DNA of 46,673 nt, from the NCBI GenBank assembly GCA_964506935.1, contig CAZDOD010000001.1, positions 1 through 46,673 on the forward strand. The letters are read 5' to 3'. The notes beneath the pieces are model-generated. The model was given only the letters and a program-made list of their open reading frames with translations, made no database searches and was not told where the DNA came from. This stretch comes from CAZDOD01 sp964506935 (GTDB taxonomy: Bacteria > Desulfobacterota > Zymogenia > Zymogenales > Zymogenaceae). Shown piece by piece: positions 1-7,588 of this stretch (its first letter is position 1; each line of letters opens with the position of its first letter). The translations under genes and the position numbers were made by a program.

Positions 1-413
1 GCCCCGGCGAGCTCCACCATCGGTGGGTATGAGACCCAGTAGGGGGACGGGATTATCACCTCGTCTCCCGGCTCAAAGAATGCCATCGACAGGTTAAAAA
101 ACGAGTGTTTCCCGCCGCACGAGACTATGATCTCGGATGGTTTGTATTCGAGGCCGTTGTCTTCGCGAAACTTCTTGATTATGGCCCCCTTGAGTTCGGC
201 TATCCCCCCGACGTCCGTGTATTTTGTCTTCCCATCACGGATCGCCTTTATCCCCGACTCCTTGATCTCCTCCGGGGTATCAAAATCCGGCTCACCCGCC
301 CCGAAACCGATCACATCCTCCCCCTTCGCCTTAAGCTCTTTGGCCTTTGCGGAGATCGCAAGGGTGGCCGAGGGGGCAAGGTTTGTTACCCTCTGGGATA
401 ATTTCTTTTTCAT
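1..413 (-). CDS. aspC: Aspartate/aromatic aminotransferase, class I (N-terminal part, cut by window edge)
   Basis: PLP-dependent class I/II aminotransferase, probably aspartate aminotransferase; only the first ~137 residues lie in the window and the gene runs off the left edge. Seen in the sequence: an ATG at 411-413 followed by a typical family N-terminus (MKKKLSQRVTNLAPSATLAI), the substrate-binding stretch GFGAGEPDFDTP, the KYTDVGGI segment, and the cofactor-pocket region SCGGKHSFFNL followed by PSPYWVSYP. In the family the last of these helps seat PLP and the substrate; the active-site lysine lies beyond the edge. It starts 7 bases after coaD stops, so it is probably the last or a late gene of the hisHAF-rsmD-coaD run. 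Substrate preference cannot be read from this fragment. Confidence 0.88.
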   Translation of the reverse strand, partial: MKKKLSQRVTNLAPSATLAISAKAKELKAKGEDVIGFGAGEPDFDTPEEIKESGIKAIRDGKTKYTDVGGIAELKGAIIKKFREDNGLEYKPSEIIVSCGGKHSFFNLSMAFFEPGDEVIIPSPYWVSYPPMVELAG

Positions 414-420
414 ATTATTT

Positions 421-927
421 TTACCTTTTACTCTTTTTATAGGCTTCCGGGAATTTCTCTCTTAGCTTTTGGGCCACGTAATCGGTGACCAGGTCTTCGA
501 CCGACCCACCGGCCTGGGCCGAGGCCTTGATGATATTGGAGCTTATATAAAGATACCGATATCCCGTCATGAGAAAGAAGGTCTCGATATTCCTGTTTAA
601 TTTCCTGTTCAATAGTGCGAGCTGGAGCTCCCACTCGAAATCTGATACCGCCCTGAGCCCCCTTATCAGGACGTTTGCCTTGATCTTTTCGGCATAGTCC
701 ACCAAAAGGCCCTCGAAGGAGTCGACCTTCACCCTTTTATTATGATCTTTGAAGGCATTTTCAATCATGTCGATACGCTCTTCTACTGTAAAGAGGGTTT
801 TTTTGTAGGGATTTATACCTACGGCAATGATCACCTTGTCGAAGACCTTCAGGGCCCTCTCTGCTATATCGAGATGGCCCATTGTAATCGGATCGAAAGA
901 ACCCGGTAGAATCGCAAGATTAGGCAT
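421..927 (-). CDS. coaD: Pantetheine-phosphate adenylyltransferase
   Basis: Transfers AMP from ATP to 4'-phosphopantetheine, the penultimate step of coenzyme A synthesis, in the cytoplasm. Seen: the nucleotidyltransferase signature T15-M-G-H18 within an N-terminal PGSFDP segment, the RGLRAVSDFEWE motif, and the C-terminal ISSNIIK motif where ISSS is common. At 168 residues it is close to the usual ~160. I chose the ATG at 925-927 because an AGGTG Shine-Dalgarno lies about 5 bases upstream; a GTG at 937-939 would give a 172-residue form overlapping the rsmD stop by 4 bases. The rsmD-coaD pairing is a widespread arrangement and supports the call. Confidence 0.95.
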   Translation of the reverse strand: MPNLAILPGSFDPITMGHLDIAERALKVFDKVIIAVGINPYKKTLFTVEERIDMIENAFKDHNKRVKVDSFEGLLVDYAEKIKANVLIRGLRAVSDFEWELQLALLNRKLNRNIETFFLMTGYRYLYISSNIIKASAQAGGSVEDLVTDYVAQKLREKFPEAYKKSKR

Positions 928-935
928 AATGCACC

Positions 936-1487
936 TCACTCTTTCATGAAAAAGGTTATACCCGTATCACCATACTTTTTTGTTTCGATCATCTTGAGAG
1001 TTCCGTATTGGGGCTTCGGGATTTTTTTTGAGTCATGTTCCCATACGACCATTCCGCCCTTATTTAAAATATCGTATTTTGAGACGGCTGTGAAAATATC
1101 CCATATCTTTGGATAGATGTAAGGGGGATCAATAAAAATAATATCGAATTTTACACCCCTCCTGTGAAGGAGTTTAAGGCCCCTTGGGACATCCAGCTTT
1201 ATCACCTTCGATCTGTCAAAAAGCGACAGCTCCCGGATGTTTTTTTCGAGTATCAGGAGGGTCTTCGGGTCGTTTTCTATAAAAAGCGAAGAGTTGGCGC
1301 CCCTGCTCAAGGCCTCGATCCCGATATTTCCCGTTCCCGAGAAGAGGTCGAGGACATCCGCCCCGATGACTCCTTCGCCGAGAATTGAAAAGAGAGCCTC
1401 CTTGACCCTCGCCCCGGTCGGCCTGACCTTGTGCCCCCTCGGGACGGTGAGCTTCCTCCCCTTGAGATTTCCAGAAATTACCTTCAT
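936..1487 (-). CDS. rsmD: 16S rRNA (guanine(966)-N(2))-methyltransferase
   Basis: SAM-dependent methyltransferase that modifies G966 of 16S rRNA in the small ribosomal subunit. Seen: N-terminal GNLKGRKL and VRPTGARVKEALFSIL segments typical of RsmD, the SAM-binding motif DLFSGTGNIGIEALSRGA, and the catalytic FIDPPY motif. Length of 183 residues is normal. It sits 19 bases after hisF and just before coaD on the same strand, so the three are very likely co-transcribed. Confidence 0.94.
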   Translation of the reverse strand: MKVISGNLKGRKLTVPRGHKVRPTGARVKEALFSILGEGVIGADVLDLFSGTGNIGIEALSRGANSSLFIENDPKTLLILEKNIRELSLFDRSKVIKLDVPRGLKLLHRRGVKFDIIFIDPPYIYPKIWDIFTAVSKYDILNKGGMVVWEHDSKKIPKPQYGTLKMIETKKYGDTGITFFMKE

Positions 1488-1506
1488 TTTAAAAAATCAA
1501 TTACAA

Positions 1507-2331
1507 TTAAAGCCTCACAGACACCCCTCTCTCACTCAGATATTGTTTGGCCTCTCGGATCGAATGCTCCCTGAAATGGAAGATCGACGCCGCAAGGACG
1601 GCGTCGGCGCCGGCGAGAGAAAATCCCTCATAGAGATGTTCGAGGTTTCCGACGCCCCCCGATGCGATGACGGGGATCGTAAGAATACTTGAGACGGCCC
1701 TCGTCAGCGCAAGATCGTATCCCTCCCTCGTCCCGTCAAAATCCATCGAGGTCAGCATGATCTCCCCCGCCCCCATCTCTTCCATCTTCATAACCCACTC
1801 TAAGGCGTCAATCCCGGTTGCCTCCCTGCCGCCGTGGGTCACCACCTCCCAGGAGAGGTTGCCCTCGCCCTTCTTTCCCGGTATCCTCCTCTCACTCTTC
1901 TTGATGTGCCTTCCCCAGTCATCACCCTTCCTCCTTTTTGCGTCTACCGCAACAACGATGCACTGGGTGCCGAACCTCCTCGACGCCTCCTTTACGAAAT
2001 TAGGGTCTTTTACGGCTGCGGTGTTGATCGAGACCTTGTCGGCGCCCGCCGAAAGCAGCTTTCTGATATCCTCGATCGTCCTCACACCTCCCCCCACGGT
2101 AAGGGGCATGAAGACCTCCTGGGCGGTCCGCCTTACGACATCTATGATGATGTCCCGCTTGTCGGAAGAGGCGGTGATATCCAAAAATGTTAATTCATCG
2201 GCACCTTCCGCGTCATAGAAGGTGGCGTTCTCCACCGGGTCGCCGGCGTCGGTAAGGTCGATGAAATTGACACCCTTTACGACCCGTCCGTCTTTGACGT
2301 CGAGACAGGGTATGATCCTCTTTGTGAGCAT
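1507..2331 (-). CDS. hisF: Imidazole glycerol phosphate synthase, cyclase subunit
   Basis: Beta/alpha-barrel cyclase that, with HisH, converts PRFAR and ammonia to imidazole glycerol phosphate and AICAR in histidine synthesis. With the ATG at 2329-2331 the protein begins MLTKRIIPCLDV, and the catalytic aspartates fall at D11 and D130, the same numbers as in Thermotoga HisF, which supports this start over one 45 bases upstream. Also seen: GGGVRT, THGGRE and the phosphate-binding ASGGVG. Odd point: between VAVDAKR and WEVVTHGGR there is a basic insert of roughly 20 residues (about 135-159) which most HisF proteins lack. It lies 22 bases after hisA. Confidence 0.95.
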   Translation of the reverse strand: MLTKRIIPCLDVKDGRVVKGVNFIDLTDAGDPVENATFYDAEGADELTFLDITASSDKRDIIIDVVRRTAQEVFMPLTVGGGVRTIEDIRKLLSAGADKVSINTAAVKDPNFVKEASRRFGTQCIVVAVDAKRRKGDDWGRHIKKSERRIPGKKGEGNLSWEVVTHGGREATGIDALEWVMKMEEMGAGEIMLTSMDFDGTREGYDLALTRAVSSILTIPVIASGGVGNLEHLYEGFSLAGADAVLAASIFHFREHSIREAKQYLSERGVSVRL

Positions 2332-2353
2332 GGAAGTTTGTTTTATCCCCTTT

Positions 2354-3094
2354 TTATCTGGTGCCTCTTTTGGCAACCGATATCGCCTCTCCTAGATCGA
2401 GGGTCCCCTCATAGATCGCCCTTCCTACTATGACCCCGATGATCCCGTCACTTTCCGCGTCCATTACTTTTTCGATGTCACCAATATCCTTTACTCCTCC
2501 CGAGGCGATGACCGGTATCCCGGACTCCTTCGCAATCTCTCTTGCGCCGTCGATATCCACACCTGTCCCGACGCCGTCCTTTCTGATGTCAGTGTAGATG
2601 ATAGACGATATCCCGATATTTTCATAGGATCGGGCGAGCTCGACATAAGATAGGTTCGAGCTGTTTTTCCACCCCTTTGTCCTGACGACGCCGTTTTTTG
2701 CGTCGATCCCGAGGATGATCCTCCCCTCATATTTAGTCGCCGCACTGGTAACGAAGTCACGGTCACAGGTCGCGGCGGTTCCGAGGATCACCCATCTCAC
2801 CCCCATCGAGATGTAATCCTCCACAATGTCCATTGACCTTATTCCACCGCCGACCTCAATCGGGATATCTATCTCGTCTACGATCCTCTTTATTTCATCC
2901 CTGTTTACGGGAGATCCCTTGGCGGCGGCGTCGAGGTCGACTATGTGTAGCCTTTCGGCCCCGATCTCTTCCCACCTCTTTGCGGCGTCAAGGGGATCTT
3001 CGAAATATCGGGTCTCCCTAGTAAAATCCCCCTGCGACAACCTGACGGCACTCCCCCCGCGTATATCGATTGCCGGAATGACTACAATTCCCAT
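2354..3094 (-). CDS. hisA: ProFAR isomerase (HisA)
   Basis: Amadori isomerase that converts ProFAR to PRFAR, the substrate of HisFH, in histidine synthesis. Seen: VIPAIDIRGG with the catalytic Asp at residue 10, VGGGIRS, GIDAK with the second expected Asp (131), YTDIRKDG and ASGGV. The open frame extends 84 codons further upstream across hisH, but the family N-terminus begins at the ATG at 3092-3094, giving a normal 246 residues and a 13-base overlap with the end of hisH. Confidence 0.95.
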   Translation of the reverse strand: MGIVVIPAIDIRGGSAVRLSQGDFTRETRYFEDPLDAAKRWEEIGAERLHIVDLDAAAKGSPVNRDEIKRIVDEIDIPIEVGGGIRSMDIVEDYISMGVRWVILGTAATCDRDFVTSAATKYEGRIILGIDAKNGVVRTKGWKNSSNLSYVELARSYENIGISSIIYTDIRKDGVGTGVDIDGAREIAKESGIPVIASGGVKDIGDIEKVMDAESDGIIGVIVGRAIYEGTLDLGEAISVAKRGTR

Positions 3095-3720
3095 TTTTCT
3101 ACCAACTCCCCAAAGTCCTTTAGGATCGAGAGGCCGACGGATTGGCTCTTTTCGGGGTGAAACTGGGTCGCAGAGATGTTTCCCCGCTTTATTGCCGAGA
3201 CAAACTCTATCCCGTAATCGGTCACCCCGGCTATATCCCCATCGTCTTCGGGGACAACGTAATAGGAGTGGACGAAGTAGAAATACTCCCCGTTGGATAC
3301 CGAAGAAAACGGGGGTGAGCTCTCCTTCCATCCGACACTGTTCCACCCCATGTGTGGGACTTTTAGTTTATCTGTCCCCTCAAACTTTTCCCCGGAAAAT
3401 TTTACTACCTTTCCCGGTATCACGCCGAGGCCCTCGTTTCGCCCGAATTCGAAGCTCTCTTCAAACAGGAGCTGAAGCCCGAGACATATCCCGAAGAAGG
3501 GTTTTTTGCTCGAAATGAAATCGAGGACGGGATGGACGAGCTTTTGACTTTCGAGGTTTCTCATGCAGTCACGAAAGGCGCCCACCCCCGGGAGTATCAT
3601 CCCGCGAGCGTCTTTGATAACGGCGGGATCCGAGGTAACACGGACCTCTTGCCCGACCTTGTTTAGGGCGTTCTCCACGCTCCGCAGGTTTCCCATCCCG
3701 TAGTCCACTACCGCGATCAA
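3082..3720 (-). CDS. hisH: Imidazole glycerol phosphate synthase, glutamine amidotransferase subunit
   Basis: Class I glutamine amidotransferase that supplies ammonia to HisF. Seen: the nucleophile elbow FFGICLGLQLL with Cys79, and the rest of the triad in QFHPEKSQ (His188, Glu190); the oxyanion region LPGVGAF is also present. The start is a TTG at 3718-3720 that shares TTGA with the stop of the aminotransferase gene upstream, a translational-coupling overlap. 212 residues is normal. Followed by hisA and hisF, it is more likely the housekeeping enzyme than an LPS-specific HisH2, despite the sugar genes just upstream. Confidence 0.94.
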   Translation of the reverse strand: MIAVVDYGMGNLRSVENALNKVGQEVRVTSDPAVIKDARGMILPGVGAFRDCMRNLESQKLVHPVLDFISSKKPFFGICLGLQLLFEESFEFGRNEGLGVIPGKVVKFSGEKFEGTDKLKVPHMGWNSVGWKESSPPFSSVSNGEYFYFVHSYYVVPEDDGDIAGVTDYGIEFVSAIKRGNISATQFHPEKSQSVGLSILKDFGELVEKWEL

Positions 3721-4895
3721 CCTTTGCCCCCGTAGAATTCCTTGATTTTCTCGACAACGTACTGGATCATATCTTCGGTCAGCTCGGAATAGACGGGAAG
3801 CGCAAGTGTGGTCTCGGCGGCCTTTTCGGAGACGGGGAAATCACCCTTTTTGTATCCAAGGTCTATATAGCATTCCTGCAGGTGGAGCGGGACGGGATAA
3901 TATATCTCGGTTCCGATCCCTGCGCCGGAAAGATAGTCGCGAAGCCTATCCCGCTCTTTTGCCCTTATGACAAACTGATTATATATATGATATCTCCCCA
4001 GAGCCTCCGAAGGCGGGACTATGGGCCCGTCGGCCGACGAGAGCCGGTTTTCGGAAAAAAGTCTTTTGTATATCTCGGCGTTTTTCCTCCTCCCCTCGCT
4101 CCATTTATCAAGGTGTCTTAGCTTGACCCGCAAGACGGCTGCCTGAATCGCATCGAGGCGACTATTAATTCCAACGAATTTGTGATAATACTTCGGATTG
4201 CTCCCGTGGTCACGAAGGATCATTAGTTTTTCTTTTAGCGCCTCGTTTTGTGTCGTTACCATCCCGCCGTCTCCGAAGGCGCCGAGGTTCTTGGACGGGA
4301 AGAATGAGAAACACCCCAGATCCCCAAAAGACCCCGCCCTCTCTCCATCATAGGATGCGCCGATCGCCTGGGCGGCGTCCTCGATCATGAAAAAACCAAA
4401 ATCACCTATAAGCTTCTCGATGGGTTTCATATCCGCAGTCTGGCCGAAGAGGTGGACCGGCATCACTGCCTTTACCGTAAGGCCATCCTTTGTTTGATAC
4501 CCATTTTTATTCTTGACGAGACCATTTAGGGTCTCCTCTAATTTTTCGGGATCAATATTGAACGTCACGGGGTCTATATCGCAGAATATCGGGACAGCCC
4601 CCGCCCTCGTCACAGAGCCGGCCGTGGCAAAAAAAGAGAATGGGGAGGTGACCACGGCGTCTCCACTGCCTATGCCGAGCGCCATAAGCGAAATTAGTAT
4701 CGCATCGCTGCCGGAGGCTACTCCAACCGCATATGCCGCACCGACATAGGACGCTATCTCCTCCTCGAGGCTTTTCACCTCCGGGCCCATGATGAAGCGC
4801 TGGGAGGCCATGACCCCGTCGATCGCCTCCCTTATCTTGTCCTCAATAGTGATAAATTGCGCCTTGAGATCCAAGAGCGGGACTTTCATCTCCAT
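3717..4895 (-). CDS. DegT/DnrJ/EryC1/StrS sugar aminotransferase (WbpE-like)
   Basis: PLP-dependent aminotransferase that puts an amino group on a keto-sugar nucleotide. Seen: N-terminal VPLLDLKAQF, the ASGSDAI cofactor loop, IEDAAQAIGA with the PLP-pyridine Asp173, the PLP lysine in FFPSKNLGAFGDGG (Lys202), and NSRLDAIQAAVL. These fit the branch that makes UDP-3-amino-glucuronate derivatives in Pseudomonas (WbpE). The neighbour 3 bases upstream resembles WbpD, the acetyltransferase of the next step, so the two probably act in succession on a UDP-2-acetamido-3-amino sugar for O-antigen or another surface glycan. The WbpB dehydrogenase partner is not in the window. Exact substrate is inference. 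Confidence 0.85.
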   Translation of the reverse strand: MEMKVPLLDLKAQFITIEDKIREAIDGVMASQRFIMGPEVKSLEEEIASYVGAAYAVGVASGSDAILISLMALGIGSGDAVVTSPFSFFATAGSVTRAGAVPIFCDIDPVTFNIDPEKLEETLNGLVKNKNGYQTKDGLTVKAVMPVHLFGQTADMKPIEKLIGDFGFFMIEDAAQAIGASYDGERAGSFGDLGCFSFFPSKNLGAFGDGGMVTTQNEALKEKLMILRDHGSNPKYYHKFVGINSRLDAIQAAVLRVKLRHLDKWSEGRRKNAEIYKRLFSENRLSSADGPIVPPSEALGRYHIYNQFVIRAKERDRLRDYLSGAGIGTEIYYPVPLHLQECYIDLGYKKGDFPVSEKAAETTLALPVYSELTEDMIQYVVEKIKEFYGGKG

Positions 4896-4898
4896 GTT

Positions 4899-5492
4899 CT
4901 ATCTGCCTTCTTCCAATCTTAATCTATCATCCTCTTTTATATATCTTCTTTTACAGGCGAAACAGATGGTTTCGCCTTCTGCATCGCGAAATTTTATCCT
5001 GACGCCACATGCACACATCCACCCCTTGTGTCTTGCCGGTACCCCCATCACGAGGGAGTAGTCCGAAACGTCATCGGTGACAACACTGCCGGCGGCAACA
5101 AAACATGAGATGCCGAGCGTCACCCCGCATATCACCGTTGCGGTTGCCCCGACCGTGGCACCACGCCCGACCAGTGTCTCCATGAATTGGTCTTTTTTTG
5201 GAAATTCGCTCCTCGGATTGATGACGTTGGTAAAGACCACGGACGGCCCGAGAAAGACATAGTCATCCAATGTCACGCCCTCGTAGACCGAGACGTTGTT
5301 CTGGATCTTCACCCCGTCCCCTATGACAACACCAGGGCCGATATAGACATTCTGGCCGATGTTGCACCCCTTTCCGATCTTCGCCCCCTCCCGGATATGG
5401 GTGAAGTGCCAGACCTTCGTTCCGGGGCCGATTTCGGCACCGTCGTCAACAAAGGCGGACTCGTGAATGAATACCGTCTCTTCTCCCGACAT
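4899..5492 (-). CDS. Sugar N-acetyltransferase, left-handed beta-helix (WbpD-like)
   Basis: Hexapeptide-repeat acyltransferase, probably acetyl-CoA dependent, for a 3-amino sugar nucleotide. Seen: an opening FIHESAFVDDGAEIG, repeated hexapeptide turns from about residue 15 to 155 (for example IGKGCNIGQNVYIGPGVVIG), the NVINPRSEFPKK loop usual in WbpD-type enzymes, and the closing MGVPARHKGWM. The C-terminus adds a small cysteine module (CACG about 25 residues before CFAC) that looks like a zinc ribbon. 197 residues. It abuts the WbpE-like gene (3-base gap), which supports a shared pathway. Confidence 0.85.
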   Translation of the reverse strand: MSGEETVFIHESAFVDDGAEIGPGTKVWHFTHIREGAKIGKGCNIGQNVYIGPGVVIGDGVKIQNNVSVYEGVTLDDYVFLGPSVVFTNVINPRSEFPKKDQFMETLVGRGATVGATATVICGVTLGISCFVAAGSVVTDDVSDYSLVMGVPARHKGWMCACGVRIKFRDAEGETICFACKRRYIKEDDRLRLEEGR

Positions 5493-5534
5493 ATAAGGCT
5501 CAAATCAAAACAGACTTCAAAGGATCGAGATGCC

Positions 5535-6392
5535 CTATCCTTTTCTACCCCTGAAAATAGAAGGAACACCGAAGGAAATCCAGAATCCTATCAGTGCGTA
5601 TCTGATGAGGTCGGACTCAGGCACTTCGGGCAGAAGCTTCTTGATAAATATCTTTATGGCCAATAAAACAACAACTCCCACTATCAACTTTACGATCTGG
5701 TACCACCATACCGAACGGGGCTCAAAATCTATATACTTCTCTTCGAGGATATATCCTATGGCGAGTCCCACAAAAACCCCCACGACGCGTACTGTGGTGT
5801 CATCTATGTTTATGAAGTAGAGAACTGTTCCGATTGCAAGGACGAAAATGATCTGGGGGATCGCCTTATCGAAGGCCTTTCTGTAGATGATCTTTGCGTC
5901 ATATAGTATGTAGATCCCCAGAATCACGATTCCGATGATCCAGCCGCCCAAGACGTCGATGGGCCAGTGGACTCCAAGGTAGAGACGTGATATCCCGATG
6001 AGGAATACGAGTATCGCCGCCACAATCCACGCCCATGCCTTCCTTATCTGCCATGCACAGGCCCCCCAGAACACGGCTGAATTCTGGGAATGACCGCTCG
6101 GGAAGGAGTAGCCTCCCCCCGATTCGGGATAGAGGACCCTTACAAGATCGGCAGTGGGACGCTCTGTCGCAAAGATCGTCTTTAGAAGGTCATTTATATA
6201 TGCGCTTAGAAGAAAAACCATGCCCAGCTTGAAAGCGAATTTCTTTTCGAAACACCAGTAGAGGATCGGGATCGACAAGAGATAAAAATCCGCGTTCCCG
6301 AGCCAGGTTATTCCCATAAAAAGTTTGTCGAGGATCGGATTCGTCATTCTCTGAATAAACAGTATAATATCAGGACTTGATAGATACTCCAT
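5535..6392 (-). CDS. PAP2-family membrane phosphatase
   Basis: Integral membrane lipid phosphatase of the PAP2 superfamily; likely substrates are undecaprenyl pyrophosphate or phosphatidate-type lipids at the outer face of the inner membrane. All three catalytic motifs are visible: K71-x6-RP (KTIFATERP), PSGH (98-101), and SR-x5-H-x3-D (S135, R136, H142, D146). Several hydrophobic helices surround them, and about 110 residues after the core form three more predicted helices separated by charged loops, longer than minimal PAP2 proteins. Upstream of sugar-nucleotide genes, a role in recycling the lipid carrier for surface glycans is plausible but inferred. Confidence 0.85.
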   Translation of the reverse strand: MEYLSSPDIILFIQRMTNPILDKLFMGITWLGNADFYLLSIPILYWCFEKKFAFKLGMVFLLSAYINDLLKTIFATERPTADLVRVLYPESGGGYSFPSGHSQNSAVFWGACAWQIRKAWAWIVAAILVFLIGISRLYLGVHWPIDVLGGWIIGIVILGIYILYDAKIIYRKAFDKAIPQIIFVLAIGTVLYFINIDDTTVRVVGVFVGLAIGYILEEKYIDFEPRSVWWYQIVKLIVGVVVLLAIKIFIKKLLPEVPESDLIRYALIGFWISFGVPSIFRGRKG

Positions 6393-6472
6393 TTTTATAC
6401 CCCTTTTTTTTGTGAGTTAAGAGTCTTATATACTAAATTTTTTCGTGGGAGGCAATGATTTTTATTGAGGAA

Positions 6473-7393
6473 TTACCATCTTACCCCAAAAAGAGAGGTA
6501 ATGTATTCGAAACTGGCGGAAATCTTGAGCCTCTCGACACCTAAAGACTCCGGGATGGGATTGAATGGTGAGGCAAATTTTATAGCATTTATGGCGGCGT
6601 CGTCTAAAATCTCATAGCCGGATGATTTGATCAGCTTAACGCTGGAAACACTCCCGTTCTCCTCTATGACAAAGACTACGTTTAATCTACCCCCCCAGCT
6701 GTTCCTCTGTGCCTCTGAGGGATAGTTCCATGCCATCTCTATCTGCTTCTTTATGTTGGAAAAGTAAGCGTAGTATTTGAACTCCTGGGTGTTTAAGGAT
6801 ACGGTCTCCTCCTTCTTTATGCCGTCAGATGACGTTCCAAGGGGTTGGTCGAGACGGGCGACATCGGTGCTGTTGGGCATTAGGTCCTCGACCGAGAATC
6901 GTTCCCTTTCGACCTTCGGGCGGGTTTCCTTGGTATAATCCTTTTTAACTCTTGTGTCCAAATAGGTCTCTTCGGGGGCCGTTTCATATTCTTTTGGGGT
7001 TTCAGGCTCGTATGCCGGGGTCCTCGGCTGTGAGGGCATGGAACTTGGATACGCGGGTCTCGAAGCCCCGCCGCCGAGAGACGAGCCCAGGGCAACGCTC
7101 TCTTCCTCAACCTCTCTGTTCTTATCGGAGAGCCTTTTGGTATCTACCTCTTTGTCGGTCTCGTTTTCCTGTGGGAAATCGTTGAACTCATAATTCTTCT
7201 GATCATTTTCGTCCTCGAACTCGACAACGATCGGCTCGTCGGTGGATTTTGTGCTCTTGATGGTGATCAATGAAAAGACAAATAGGAGGGCTACGTGAAA
7301 GACGACTGAAGCTATGAGAAACTGGTCTATTTTGCGTCCCGATCTATGGGACGTGGGGCGAAGTGAGGAAATTTTTCTCTCTTCTGTAAACAT
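6473..7393 (-). CDS. TonB-like energy-transducer family protein
   Basis: Inner-membrane anchored periplasmic protein of the TonB family. Seen: one N-terminal membrane helix (about residues 24-45) after a short basic cytoplasmic tail, a long charged and proline-rich spacer (about 50-200), and a C-terminal TonB fold of about 90 residues (YPSEAQRNSWGGRLNVVF, SSGYEILDDAAINAI, FNPIPESL). In the family this links ExbBD proton-motive force to outer-membrane receptors; no exbB, exbD or receptor gene is in the window, so it may instead be a stand-alone TonB/TolA-type envelope protein. A TTGACA-N17-TAAAAT promoter lies 54 bases upstream. Confidence 0.8.
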   Translation of the reverse strand: MFTEERKISSLRPTSHRSGRKIDQFLIASVVFHVALLFVFSLITIKSTKSTDEPIVVEFEDENDQKNYEFNDFPQENETDKEVDTKRLSDKNREVEEESVALGSSLGGGASRPAYPSSMPSQPRTPAYEPETPKEYETAPEETYLDTRVKKDYTKETRPKVERERFSVEDLMPNSTDVARLDQPLGTSSDGIKKEETVSLNTQEFKYYAYFSNIKKQIEMAWNYPSEAQRNSWGGRLNVVFVIEENGSVSSVKLIKSSGYEILDDAAINAIKFASPFNPIPESLGVERLKISASFEYITSLFGVRW

Positions 7394-7446
7394 CGTGAAA
7401 ATAAACCCAAGGATTGTCCGGGGTCATTAGAAATGACCTTTTTTAC

Positions 7447-7475
7447 ATTTTATGGCAAAAAAAAATTGGTGTCAA
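7447..7475 (-). promoter_or_regulatory. Sigma-70-type promoter for the TonB-like gene
   Basis: Reading the minus strand, TTGACA (7470-7475) is followed by exactly 17 bases and TAAAAT (7447-7452, five of six consensus positions). The predicted start near 7440 leaves a leader of about 47 bases before the ATG at 7391-7393. Confidence 0.75.
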
Positions 7476-7483
7476 TGGTAAAA
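7469..7483 (-). repeat. 15-base element shared with the GH57 operon promoter (copy 1)
   Basis: The minus-strand 15-mer TTTTACCATTGACAC occurs identically here and at 25112-25126. In both cases it contains the -35 hexamer plus the 8 bases upstream of it, and in both cases it belongs to a 17-base-spacer promoter firing on the minus strand. Confidence 0.7.
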
Positions 7484-7528
7484 AGGGGTCAAGATTTTCG
7501 ATTTTCACAAATGATAGGCTCGTGATCC

Positions 7529-7557
7529 TTGACAATATCGCTATCTTCTCATAAAAT
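7529..7557 (+). promoter_or_regulatory. Sigma-70-type promoter for the Sir2 gene
   Basis: TTGACA (7529-7534), 17-base spacer, TAAAAT (7552-7557). The predicted transcription start near 7564 gives a leader of about 25 bases before the ATG at 7589. It is divergent from the TonB-like promoter 54 bases away. Confidence 0.75.
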
Positions 7558-7588
7558 TCTGATGGATCATTTTTGAGGTCTTACGAGG

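Noticed and set aside
3095..3346. Long N-terminal extension of the hisA reading frame
   Set aside because: It lies across hisH in another frame, and the HisA family N-terminus begins exactly at the ATG at 3092-3094.
7394..7588. Candidate riboswitch or small RNA in the TonB/Sir2 divergent region
   Set aside because: The region is fully accounted for by two promoters and short leaders, with no conserved-looking stem.
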